Assembly (NCBI GenBank): GCA_043757865.1
Contig: JAYVOP010000324.1
Span: 1-14,496, forward strand
Direction of reading: 5' to 3'
Length of the DNA stretch: 14,496 bases
Source: JAGNEJ01 sp043757865
GTDB taxonomy: Bacteria > Verrucomicrobiota > Verrucomicrobiia > Verrucomicrobiales > V1-33
The position numbers and the translations under genes were made by a program. Each line of letters opens with the position of its first letter. Position 1 is the first letter of the stretch. Under the pieces are notes generated by a model that saw only the letters and a list, made by a program, of their open reading frames with translations, ran no database searches and was not told where the DNA came from. Of this stretch, positions 1 through 5,921 are shown piece after piece.

Positions 1-99
1 CGGGCGGAGCGTCGGGGGAGTCATGCGGCCACAGTGCGCGCCCTGGCCGCTGCGGCAACTCCATTGTGCGGGCGGACCAATCATTCATTTACAAGCGCG
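1..99. other. Left edge, no gene assigned
   Basis: No complete gene is visible. Two open readings compete. On the minus strand a frame starts with ATG at 88-86 (peptide beginning MNDWSARTMELPQ) and stays open to the window edge, so it could be the start of a gene running left. On the plus strand a frame is open from base 1 and ends at TAG 136-138, inside the AT-rich repeat. Neither has a recognisable motif or a good ribosome binding site. The GC-rich composition up to about base 75 changes abruptly to AT-rich sequence at about base 80, as at a gene edge. Confidence 0.25.
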
Positions 100-165
100 T
101 GTTTTAACAAAAAGACAGAGAAAATAAAATTTGACTAGCTGAAATTTCTGGGACATCCATTTCCC

Positions 166-243
166 ATGGCCCAAGCACGTCTCACTGTCACTTCGGAACC
201 CACGGTTTATCATGCGATCACTTGTTTTAACAAAATGTTTTAA
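166..243 (+). pseudogene. Truncated duplicate start of the RAYT transposase
   Basis: ATG at 166 opens a 25-codon frame whose first 19 residues (MAQARLTVTSEPTVYHAIT) are identical to the start of the full transposase at 302. It then runs into the duplicated AT-rich leader (CFNKMF) and stops at TAA 241-243. It is a by-product of the tandem duplication. It has the same upstream context as the intact copy, so it could capture ribosomes or transcription and act as a short upstream ORF. No independent function is proposed. Confidence 0.8.
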
Positions 244-266
244 CAAAAAGACAGAGAAAATAAAAT
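238..266 (+). promoter_or_regulatory. Candidate promoter of the transposase
   Basis: TTTTAA (238-243), a 17-bp spacer and TAAAAT (261-266) lie 36 bp before the ATG at 302. The -10 match is 5 of 6 to TATAAT, while the -35 match is weak. The same pair is duplicated at 102-107 and 125-130. The whole leader is AT-rich, so chance matches are likely. This is a suggestion from spacing and composition only. Confidence 0.22.
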
Positions 267-301
267 TTGACTAGCTGGAATTTCTGGGACATCCATTTCC
301 C

Positions 302-1393
302 ATGGCCCAAGCACGTCTCACTGTCACTTCGGAACCCACGGTTTATCATGCGATCACTCGCACGAGCCGGGGGGAGTTTTTGTTTGGGGATTTGGAGAAG
401 GATCGGATGCGAAAGATGATTTGGCAGATGGCGGACTTTTGTGGGGTGGAGGTGCTGACTTATGCGATCATGAGTAACCATGTTCACATCGTGGTGCGGG
501 TTCCGGTTAAAGAATCGGTGGAGGCCTTGGCTGCGCCCGGGGTTGATGGTGCGGTGGGAATTCCAGCCGTGGCGGGAGCCGATGCGGTGGTTTCTAATGC
601 GGAGGTGTTGCGACGCTATGGGGTGCTGTATGGTAAGTCTGCGATGCTGGAGGCGGAGCGAAATTTAGCGAGTGCAGCGGAGGATATTTGGCTGGCATTT
701 CGGACCAAGTTTTTGCCGATGATGCATGATCTTTCTTGGTTCATGCGGTTGGTGAAACAACGGTTTGCGCGGTGGTATAATGCGTTTCACAAGACGTTCG
801 GGACGTTGTGGGCGGAGCGTTTCACCAGTGTGATTGTGGAAGGTGAAGGCGAGGCGTTGCTGGCGACTTGCGCTTACGTGGACTTGAATCCGGTGCGGGC
901 GAAGCTAGTTAGTGATCCGAAAGATTATCGGTGGAGCGGCTACGGGGAAGCCGTCGGTGGTTTGGCGAAGGCGAGATCAGGATTGGCTAGGGTTGCGTGG
1001 GAGGATGCGTCTGGGATGATGACGAAGGATGAGCTGGCGTGGAAATTTACTCAACACGCGGCCGCAAGCTGGAAAGCACTGCAGGCGAAGTATCGGCTGA
1101 GTTTATATGCGGTGGGGCAGATGCCAAAGGTCAAAAATGGTCGGGCGCAGGGTGTTATTTCCGAGGCTGCTGGGGAAGCTGTAATGGCGAAGGGAGGAGA
1201 TCTGCCTTGGGCAGTGGCGCTCCGGGATCGGGTGCGATATTTTTCTCGCGGTGGCGTGTTAGGAACGAAGGAGTTCGTGGATCGAATTTTCGGATTGAAG
1301 CGAGATCGGTTTCCTGAATCACGGAAGGATGGTGCACGTCCGATGCGGGGTGTCTGGGGGACGCTGAATTCCCTGAGGGAACTGCGGACTTGA
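302..1393 (+). CDS. REP-associated tyrosine transposase (Y1/HUH family)
   Basis: The 363-residue protein belongs to the Y1_Tnp/RAYT family, single-strand HUH nucleases related to IS200/IS605 TnpA that act on REP hairpins. The HUH motif is H60-V61-H62 in SNHVHIVV. The candidate catalytic tyrosine is Y159 in ARWYNAFHKTFGTLWAERF, and the family signature YVDLNPVRAKLV follows at 192-203. Between the HUH strand and the tyrosine helix (about 70-135) is a long insertion. The C-terminal third (about 245-363) is a helical extension with RYFSRGGVLGTKEFVDRIF, as in long RAYTs. The ATG at 302 follows a weak GGGA at 286-289. The gene is domesticated in style: it has no partner tnpB and no IS ends, but REP-type hairpins lie downstream. 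Its leader and first 19 codons are duplicated upstream. Confidence 0.9.
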   Translation: MAQARLTVTSEPTVYHAITRTSRGEFLFGDLEKDRMRKMIWQMADFCGVEVLTYAIMSNHVHIVVRVPVKESVEALAAPGVDGAVGIPAVAGADAVVSNAEVLRRYGVLYGKSAMLEAERNLASAAEDIWLAFRTKFLPMMHDLSWFMRLVKQRFARWYNAFHKTFGTLWAERFTSVIVEGEGEALLATCAYVDLNPVRAKLVSDPKDYRWSGYGEAVGGLAKARSGLARVAWEDASGMMTKDELAWKFTQHAAASWKALQAKYRLSLYAVGQMPKVKNGRAQGVISEAAGEAVMAKGGDLPWAVALRDRVRYFSRGGVLGTKEFVDRIFGLKRDRFPESRKDGARPMRGVWGTLNSLRELRT

Positions 1394-1418
1394 GCTTGGG
1401 AGGCTGTAAGGATGGCAA

Positions 1419-1485
1419 GGTAACGCATCACACATCACAAAAAGCCATCACAACCAGACCAACAATATCGGCTTATAGCGTTACC
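1419..1485. repeat. Inverted repeat with GGTAACGC arms
   Basis: GGTAACGC (1419-1426) and GCGTTACC (1478-1485) are perfect 8-bp inverted arms separated by 51 bp. The spacer holds three CATCACA words, at 1426-1432, 1433-1439 and 1446-1452. Related GGTAACG/CGTTACC boxes recur near 1975-2025. It begins 26 bp after the transposase stop. The spacer is long for a stable hairpin and there is no U-tract, so it is not called a terminator. Confidence 0.4.
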
Positions 1486-1565
1486 TCAAAAACGAATCCC
1501 GTGTGACCGGTGGTGTTGCAGCCGGGGAGAATCACTTGAGAGCCTTATGAAAGCTGTTCTAAGGA

Positions 1566-1586
1566 ACCATGGCTAGCAGCCACGGT
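1566..1586. repeat. REP-like 9-3-9 hairpin
   Basis: ACCATGGCT / AGC / AGCCACGGT forms a nine-pair stem with one mismatch and a three-base AGC loop. Its 21-nt length and AGC loop equal those of the REP hairpin at 1777-1797, though the stem sequence differs. It overlaps the GTG start of the weak ORF at 1585. It may be a diverged REP or chance. Confidence 0.35.
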
Positions 1587-1920
1587 GCATCTGCATTCGG
1601 TGCTGAAATGTGATGCATTTAAGGAGATGCTGACCAAGGCGGTGGCGGAGCATCGGGTGGTGGATGTGCGGATCGGCCAGGATGGTGGGATGCCGTTTCA
1701 TGTGGACCCGGCGTTGGCGGGGTTGTTGCTGAAGTTAGCTGACGGGCCGAAGGGGTTTGGGGAGTTGTGCCGAGGAGACGGAGCCAGCGGCTCCGTCATG
1801 CTGAGGGAGATGGGCTCGTCGTCGGAGCCAGCGGCTCCGTCTCCTCGGGGGGTGTGGTTGCGGATGGTTCTGATGAGGTTGGCGGAGCCGTTATATGTTC
1901 TGATCTGTGCCCAGGGCTAA
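1585..1920 (+). CDS. Unrecognised ORF, probably a gene remnant
   Basis: A 111-codon frame starts at GTG 1585; upstream it is open only to TGA 1537-1539. The first 60 residues look protein-like, including KCDAFKEMLTKAV, VVDVRIGQDGG and FHVDPALAGLLLKLADG. They end in a helix-rich pattern loosely like a small winged-helix tail; I cannot assign a family. From about residue 62 the frame runs through the REPIN at 1770-1848, giving a low-complexity stretch. It then resumes with RMVLMRLAEPLYVLICAQG. The REPIN is 79 bp, so its removal would change the frame. No ribosome binding site is seen. The G-ending codon style resembles the transposase rather than the genes to the right. Most likely a C-terminal remnant of a lost gene invaded by a REPIN; it could also be non-coding. 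Confidence 0.3.
   Translation: MHLHSVLKCDAFKEMLTKAVAEHRVVDVRIGQDGGMPFHVDPALAGLLLKLADGPKGFGELCRGDGASGSVMLREMGSSSEPAAPSPRGVWLRMVLMRLAEPLYVLICAQG
1770..1848. repeat. REPIN: two inverted REP hairpins
   Basis: Bases 1770-1795 and 1823-1848 are reverse complements apart from the three-base loop. The left REP has GGAG at 1774-1777, overlapping by one base the 21-nt hairpin GACGGAGCC/AGC/GGCTCCGTC at 1777-1797. The right REP mirrors it, with a hairpin at about 1822-1840 and CTCC at 1841-1844. A 23-nt spacer (1798-1820) separates the two. A GGAG or GTAG tetranucleotide before a hairpin is the known signature of REPs mobilised by RAYT proteins, and two inverted REPs form a REPIN. It lies about 380 bp downstream of the RAYT gene, which is its plausible mobiliser. 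Confidence 0.75.
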
Positions 1921-1974
1921 CACAAAAAGATGGATGCCCGTGGGAGGATGAGATGACGCTGAACCCAAAGCATA

Positions 1975-2025
1975 GGTAACGTGGGCATGCTAGCGCAGAC
2001 CAAGCCACGTTACGGTCTCGTTACC
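1975..2025. repeat. Inverted repeat with GTAACGTGG arms
   Basis: GTAACGTGG (1976-1984) and CCACGTTAC (2005-2013) are perfect 9-bp arms around a 20-nt loop. A further CGTTACC follows at 2019-2025, complementary to GGTAACG at 1975-1981, so two alternative pairings exist. The core word is shared with the repeat at 1419-1485. It sits between the ORF remnant and the 3' end of the ATPase gene. Confidence 0.4.
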
Positions 2026-2056
2026 TCGCCCTCTACCTTTCGTGTAGCATCCGGCA

Positions 2057-2105
2057 TTGGAGGCTCGATCTTGATTGAAATTTTCCCTGTGCGATCGGCC
2101 TCCAA
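2057..2105. repeat. Imperfect hairpin beyond the ATPase 3' end
   Basis: TTGGAGGC (2057-2064) pairs with GCCTCCAA (2098-2105), and after a one-base bulge (T2065) CGATC (2066-2070) pairs with GATCG (2093-2097). This gives 13 pairs around a 22-nt loop. It lies about 70 nt past the stop of the minus-strand ATPase gene and could stabilise or end that transcript. There is no run of U on either side, so a classical intrinsic terminator is not supported. The rest of 2026-2176 shows nothing I can name. Confidence 0.4.
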
Positions 2106-2176
2106 AGTCGGCTCGTACGGCTCTCTTCACGTCGATACCACGCCACCCAGAATCCGAAGTCCCACCTTGAGTAGAG

Positions 2177-3838
2177 TTAGGTGTATTTCAGGACTTCTTC
2201 GATGGTGGTGATGCCTTCGTAGATGTTGCGCAGACCGTCATCCCGCAGGGTTTGCATCCCTAACTCGATGGCTTTTTGCTTGAGCACAATCGACGGAGCT
2301 TTCTCGGAAACGAGGTCCCGCAGCGGGTCCACCATGTCCAGCAGCTCATAGAGGCCCTTCCGGCCTTTATATCCAGAGCCGCCGCATTCATCACAGCCCG
2401 CACCCGTGTAGAAATGTTTATCCCCAATCTCGTTAGCGGTGAGACCCAGTTGGCCGAGGATGGACTCCGAGGGTTCATACGGGCTGCGGCAGACCTTACA
2501 GATCGTCCGCAGCAGACGTTGCGCCAGCACCGCTTCCAGGGTGGAGGCCAGCAGGAAGGGCTCGCAACCCATATCTAGCAAACGCGTGACTGCGCCTGGG
2601 GCATCATTCGTATGCAACGTGCTAAGCACTAAATGACCCGTCAGTGAGGCCTGAATGGCGATCTGCGCGGTTTCTTTATCTCGCATTTCTCCGATCATGA
2701 TGCGGTCTGGATCTTGCCGCAGGAAGGCCCGCAGCACTTTGGCAAAGGTCACACCGATGGCCTCATTCACTGGCACCTGTTGGATGCCTTCCAGGGAATA
2801 TTCCACCGGGTCTTCCGCCGTCAGCAGCTTGCAATCAATGGTATTAATCTTCCGCAGCGCAGCATAGAGCGTAGTCGTCTTACCAGCACCCGTGGGACCA
2901 GTCACGATAAAGATGCCGTTAGGCTTATTGATCGTATCGATAATATAGTCATAGAGCCAGGGGGCGAACTGGAGGTTTTCCAAATCTAAATTGACCGAGG
3001 AACGATCCAGCACCCGCAGCACCACGCTCTCCCCATGTTGGGTGGGCAGGGTGCTGACCCGCATGTCGATGCCTTTACCAGCCACGGTTTTCATGATGCG
3101 ACCATCCTGGGGGATGCGTCGCTCAGCGATGTTCAAGTTGGCCATGACCTTGAGACGGGAAATGATCGTCGTGGCCAAATGGTTCGGTGGTGGGGCCATT
3201 TCGATCAAGCCGCCATCAACCCGATAGCGGATTTTGAACTCTTTCTCAAACGGCTCAAAGTGAATGTCCGAGGCCTTAGCTTTGACAGCTTGGAAGAGCA
3301 CCAGATCCACGTAGCGAATGATCGGGGCGGCGTTCACATCGCTATCAGAGGTGCCGTCATTGGAACTAAGATTGATCTGGGAAAGGATGTTATCCATGTC
3401 CAGGCCATCGCTGGCGTAGCTGACATTGATGAGTTCCTCGATGCGGTCCTCGTCTGCCACGAGCGGAATGATGTTCCGCCCTAACGCGAACCGCAGGTCT
3501 TCGATGGTCTGCGGATTCAGCGGATTCATCAATGCCAGGTGGATGCCCTCGCTGGTGACATCCACGGGGATACAACCATGCATCTGCGCGAGGTGCGAGG
3601 GCACCATGTCCAGCAGCGGCTTCGGTGGTTCGAACCGCCGCAGGTCCACGTAGTCCGTGCCTAACTCCTCGGCGGTGGCGCGGTAAACGTCCGCTTCCTC
3701 AGCGACAATCCCGTAGTCCACGAGCAGCTTTTTGACGTCCTTTCCGGTGGATTCCACCTCGGCTAGGATGTCTGCCGCCGTGCCCTCGTCCAGCACGCCG
3801 CGATGTTTAAATAAATCAAGTATGTAAGTAGCAATCAT
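2177..3838 (-). CDS. GspE/PilB-type assembly ATPase (second of tandem pair)
   Basis: The 553-residue hexameric ATPase powers type IV pilus extension or type II secretion pseudopilus assembly at the inner-membrane cytoplasmic face. The N-terminal MshEN/T2SSE_N domain spans about 1-140. The GspE core follows, with the arginine-rich strand region at about 190-275. The Walker A motif is GPTGAGKT (314-321), the Asp box includes AEDPVEY (341-347), Walker B is RIMIGEMRD (379-387), and the His box is GHLVLSTLHTND (401-412). A zinc-binding tetracysteine (C447, C450, C482, C485) marks PilB/GspE rather than PilT. The length is typical. It starts at ATG 3836-3838, preceded by a pyrimidine-rich tract without Shine-Dalgarno. 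It lies 56 bp after the paralogous ATPase on the same strand and is probably co-transcribed. Both paralogues have complete motifs, so PilB versus GspE cannot be decided here. Confidence 0.93.
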   Translation of the reverse strand: MIATYILDLFKHRGVLDEGTAADILAEVESTGKDVKKLLVDYGIVAEEADVYRATAEELGTDYVDLRRFEPPKPLLDMVPSHLAQMHGCIPVDVTSEGIHLALMNPLNPQTIEDLRFALGRNIIPLVADEDRIEELINVSYASDGLDMDNILSQINLSSNDGTSDSDVNAAPIIRYVDLVLFQAVKAKASDIHFEPFEKEFKIRYRVDGGLIEMAPPPNHLATTIISRLKVMANLNIAERRIPQDGRIMKTVAGKGIDMRVSTLPTQHGESVVLRVLDRSSVNLDLENLQFAPWLYDYIIDTINKPNGIFIVTGPTGAGKTTTLYAALRKINTIDCKLLTAEDPVEYSLEGIQQVPVNEAIGVTFAKVLRAFLRQDPDRIMIGEMRDKETAQIAIQASLTGHLVLSTLHTNDAPGAVTRLLDMGCEPFLLASTLEAVLAQRLLRTICKVCRSPYEPSESILGQLGLTANEIGDKHFYTGAGCDECGGSGYKGRKGLYELLDMVDPLRDLVSEKAPSIVLKQKAIELGMQTLRDDGLRNIYEGITTIEEVLKYT

Positions 3839-3894
3839 GTCAGTAAAAAGTAGAAAGTGAGCCCACTCCGCTAGCGGTTAGGCATATGGATGGT

Positions 3895-5565
3895 TTAATC
3901 AGAATCCCCCGAGGTGGCTTCGATGACTTCTTGCGCAGAGGTGAGTCCGGCCATGACCTTGCGCACGCCGTCTTCCCGGAGGGTTCTCATGCCTAACTCC
4001 CGGGCGCGGCGTTTGAGCTGCGTGGTGGGCAGGCCTTCGTTAATCATGGTGCGCACTTGGTCGTCCACTTTAAAGATTTCCACGATCACCATCCGGCCTT
4101 TGAAGCCATTCTGACGGCACTTCGGACACGCGCCCGCCGACATGATCTTGGCATCACCCATGCGGTTAGGGTCAAGCCGCAGGGCGCGCACTTCACGCTC
4201 GGTGAGTTCCCCTGGTTTCTTGCACTCAGCGCAGAATTTCCGCACCAACCGCTGAGCGCTCATGGCGCGCACCGCCGAGGCAATGAGGAATGGCTTGGCT
4301 CCGATGTCGGCAAGACGCGCGACCGCACTGGGCGCATCATTGGTGTGCAGCGTAGAGAACACCAAGTGCCCCGTGAGGGCCGCCTGGATGGCAATCCCCG
4401 CCGTTTCTGCATCTCGAATTTCCCCCAGCATAATGATGTTAGGCGCTTGCCGTAGCATCGCTCGCAGGGCCGCTGCGAACGTCATGCCGATGTCTTCTTT
4501 CACATGCACTTGGTTGATCCCGCTGAGTTGATACTCCACCGGGTCTTCCACCGTGATGATCTTCTTATCCGGTTTATTTATGGTATTTAAACAAGCATAA
4601 AGCGTGGTCGTCTTGCCCGAGCCCGTAGGCCCCGTCACTAGCAAGATGCCATCTGGTAGGGCGATGAGTTCATCGAACGTGCGCTGGTCATCTGCAAAGA
4701 AGCCGAGGTCTGCGAGGCCCAGGGTTATGCCGCTTTTATCGAGCAAACGCATGACCACCGATTCCCCATGATTCGTGGGCACCGTGCTCACACGCAGATC
4801 CACTTCTTTAGCTCCCATGCGGGCTTGGATGCGACCATCTTGCGGCACGCGACGTTCGTCGATGCTCATGGTGCCAGTCATAATTTTCAGACGAGCGAGG
4901 ATGGGAGCGTGCAGGTGCTTCGGATGCGATGCTACTTGGTGCAGCACGCCGTCGATGCGATAACGGATCCGCAGACTCTTTTCCAGCGGCTCGATGTGAA
5001 TGTCCGAGGCCCGCAGATTGAAACTTTCCTGAATCATCTCCGCCACCATCTTGATGATCGGAGCATCGCCATCACCTTGATCCATTTCATTGCCGATCAT
5101 CATGTCCCCCACGCCGCCATCCCCGCTTGTCTGGATGCCATAAAGATCCTTCAGCAGACCTTCGATCTGGGATTTCATCGCACAGACGAAATCCACCTGC
5201 GTGCCACGGATGAGAAATGGCAGCGCATCCATGGTCTGGAAGTCCATGGGATCTGGCACCGCTAGCACGACGCGGCCCGGCTCCGCTTCCACGGGCAAGA
5301 CATGATATTGCGCTAGCAACTCCTGCGGCACACTCTCCACGATGTGCGGGTCCGGCGTGAAATTCCGCAGGTCCACGAAGTCCATCCCGGCACTGATGGC
5401 CATGGTCTGAGAGACTTGCTCCTCCGTCACCCGCCCTAGCTCCAGTAAGGATTCCAGCACCGTATGTTTCCCACGGCCAGCGGCCACAGCTTCATCTAGT
5501 TCCGCAGGGCCGATGTAGCCGGATTCCTGCAACAGTTCTAATAAATAATCTTCGTTTGAATACAC
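3895..5565 (-). CDS. GspE/PilB-type assembly ATPase (first of tandem pair)
   Basis: This 556-residue ATPase has the same architecture as its downstream paralogue. The MshEN-type N-terminus spans about 1-140, Walker A is GPTGSGKT (312-319), the Asp box includes VEDPVEY (339-345), Walker B is IIMLGEIRD (377-385), and the His box is GHLVFSTLHTND (399-410). The zinc cysteines are C445, C448, C480 and C483. The frame is open 91 codons further upstream, but that part is not family-like. GTG at 5563-5565 has GGAG seven bases upstream and puts the N-terminus (MYSNEDYLLELLQESGYI) in register with the paralogue, so I chose it. It heads a minus-strand pair and is divergent from the PilC/GspF gene, the usual partner that couples ATP hydrolysis to pilin assembly. 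Confidence 0.93.
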   Translation of the reverse strand: MYSNEDYLLELLQESGYIGPAELDEAVAAGRGKHTVLESLLELGRVTEEQVSQTMAISAGMDFVDLRNFTPDPHIVESVPQELLAQYHVLPVEAEPGRVVLAVPDPMDFQTMDALPFLIRGTQVDFVCAMKSQIEGLLKDLYGIQTSGDGGVGDMMIGNEMDQGDGDAPIIKMVAEMIQESFNLRASDIHIEPLEKSLRIRYRIDGVLHQVASHPKHLHAPILARLKIMTGTMSIDERRVPQDGRIQARMGAKEVDLRVSTVPTNHGESVVMRLLDKSGITLGLADLGFFADDQRTFDELIALPDGILLVTGPTGSGKTTTLYACLNTINKPDKKIITVEDPVEYQLSGINQVHVKEDIGMTFAAALRAMLRQAPNIIMLGEIRDAETAGIAIQAALTGHLVFSTLHTNDAPSAVARLADIGAKPFLIASAVRAMSAQRLVRKFCAECKKPGELTEREVRALRLDPNRMGDAKIMSAGACPKCRQNGFKGRMVIVEIFKVDDQVRTMINEGLPTTQLKRRARELGMRTLREDGVRKVMAGLTSAQEVIEATSGDSD

Positions 5566-5921
5566 AATAGTTCTCCAAGAGTTGTCCAGATTTGGCCTCG
5601 TCCGAGCTGCGGTCCGCGATAGACAGCTTCGGTGCTTAACCATGATCCAGGGTAAATTTCCATCAATGGGGTGCGACCTTAGAGGCGAGTGAGATTTTAT
5701 GTCAAGAGATCCCGTGGGAAACTTCGCTTTTGTTCGTGCTAGTAGGTGCTGGGCATCGTGGGAACCTATGCTCCGAGCCGGATTTGAACGGATTCCCCAC
5801 CTGCAGAGTCCTATGCTGGGCGGTGGCCTGCCGCACATTCGCTGGCTCTACGCTTGCAAAGCCGTCGGGCCGCTGGTTTGAACTCATTTTCCTCCGATCC
5901 AGCTCTTTTCTTTCCTAACTC
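5566..5921. other. 356-bp divergent intergenic region, ATPases / PilC
   Basis: It should hold the promoters of both the minus-strand ATPase pair and the plus-strand pilC, but no convincing -35/-10 pair was found. A bulged hairpin in the ATPase leader pairs CCGAGCTG (5602-5609) with CAGCTTCGG (5624-5632). CCTATGCT occurs twice, at 5765-5772 and 5810-5817. A minus-strand T-loop-like word near 5776-5795 recalls a tRNA, but no cloverleaf forms. A 61-codon minus-strand frame (5702-5887) begins after GGAGG but has no recognisable features. Confidence 0.6.
5573..5576 (-). promoter_or_regulatory. Ribosome binding site deciding the ATPase GTG start
   Basis: GGAG on the minus strand lies seven bases before GTG 5565-5563. 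It is one of the few clear Shine-Dalgarno sequences in the window. It supports the shorter 556-residue product over the 647-codon open frame. Confidence 0.7.

Larger units (their letters stand above)
100..358 (+). repeat. Tandem duplication of transposase 5' end
   Basis: Bases 100-222 and 236-358 are the same 123-bp sequence with one difference (A at 142, G at 278). Between them, 223-235 is an extra copy of the first 13 bases of the unit (TGTTTTAACAAAA), so the period is 136 bp. The unit carries an AT-rich leader, the start codon and the first 19 codons of the transposase gene. Because 136 is not a multiple of three, the upstream copy cannot read into the gene. The near identity implies a recent event. 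The 13-bp stub suggests two successive template switches or slippage events at the unit start. Confidence 0.95.

Noticed and set aside
100..243. CRISPR or phage repeat array
   Set aside because: Only two units with a 136-bp period that contain coding sequence; this is a gene-start duplication.
1051..1431. 126-codon minus-strand frame over the transposase 3' end
   Set aside because: It is antisense to a well-supported gene and has no motif.
2057..2105. Intrinsic terminator for the ATPase operon
   Set aside because: The stem has a bulge and long loop, and no U-tract follows on either strand.
3035..3484. 149-codon plus-strand frame inside the ATPase gene
   Set aside because: Shadow of the conserved GspE core on the other strand.
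4768..5265. 165-codon plus-strand frame inside the first ATPase gene
   Set aside because: Shadow frame rich in His, Ile and Thr; mirrors the antisense gene.
5566..5838. N-terminal extension of the first ATPase (91 more codons)
   Set aside because: Composition is not family-like, and a GTG with a well-placed GGAG gives an N-terminus matching the paralogue.
5740..5860. tRNA-like segment on the minus strand (TTCAAATCC T-loop word, hairpin GCGG/CCGC, anticodon-like stretch)
   Set aside because: The T-stem has mismatches, no 5' acceptor strand complementary to the CTCGGAG end is found at tRNA distance, and no anticodon stem forms. At best a remnant.
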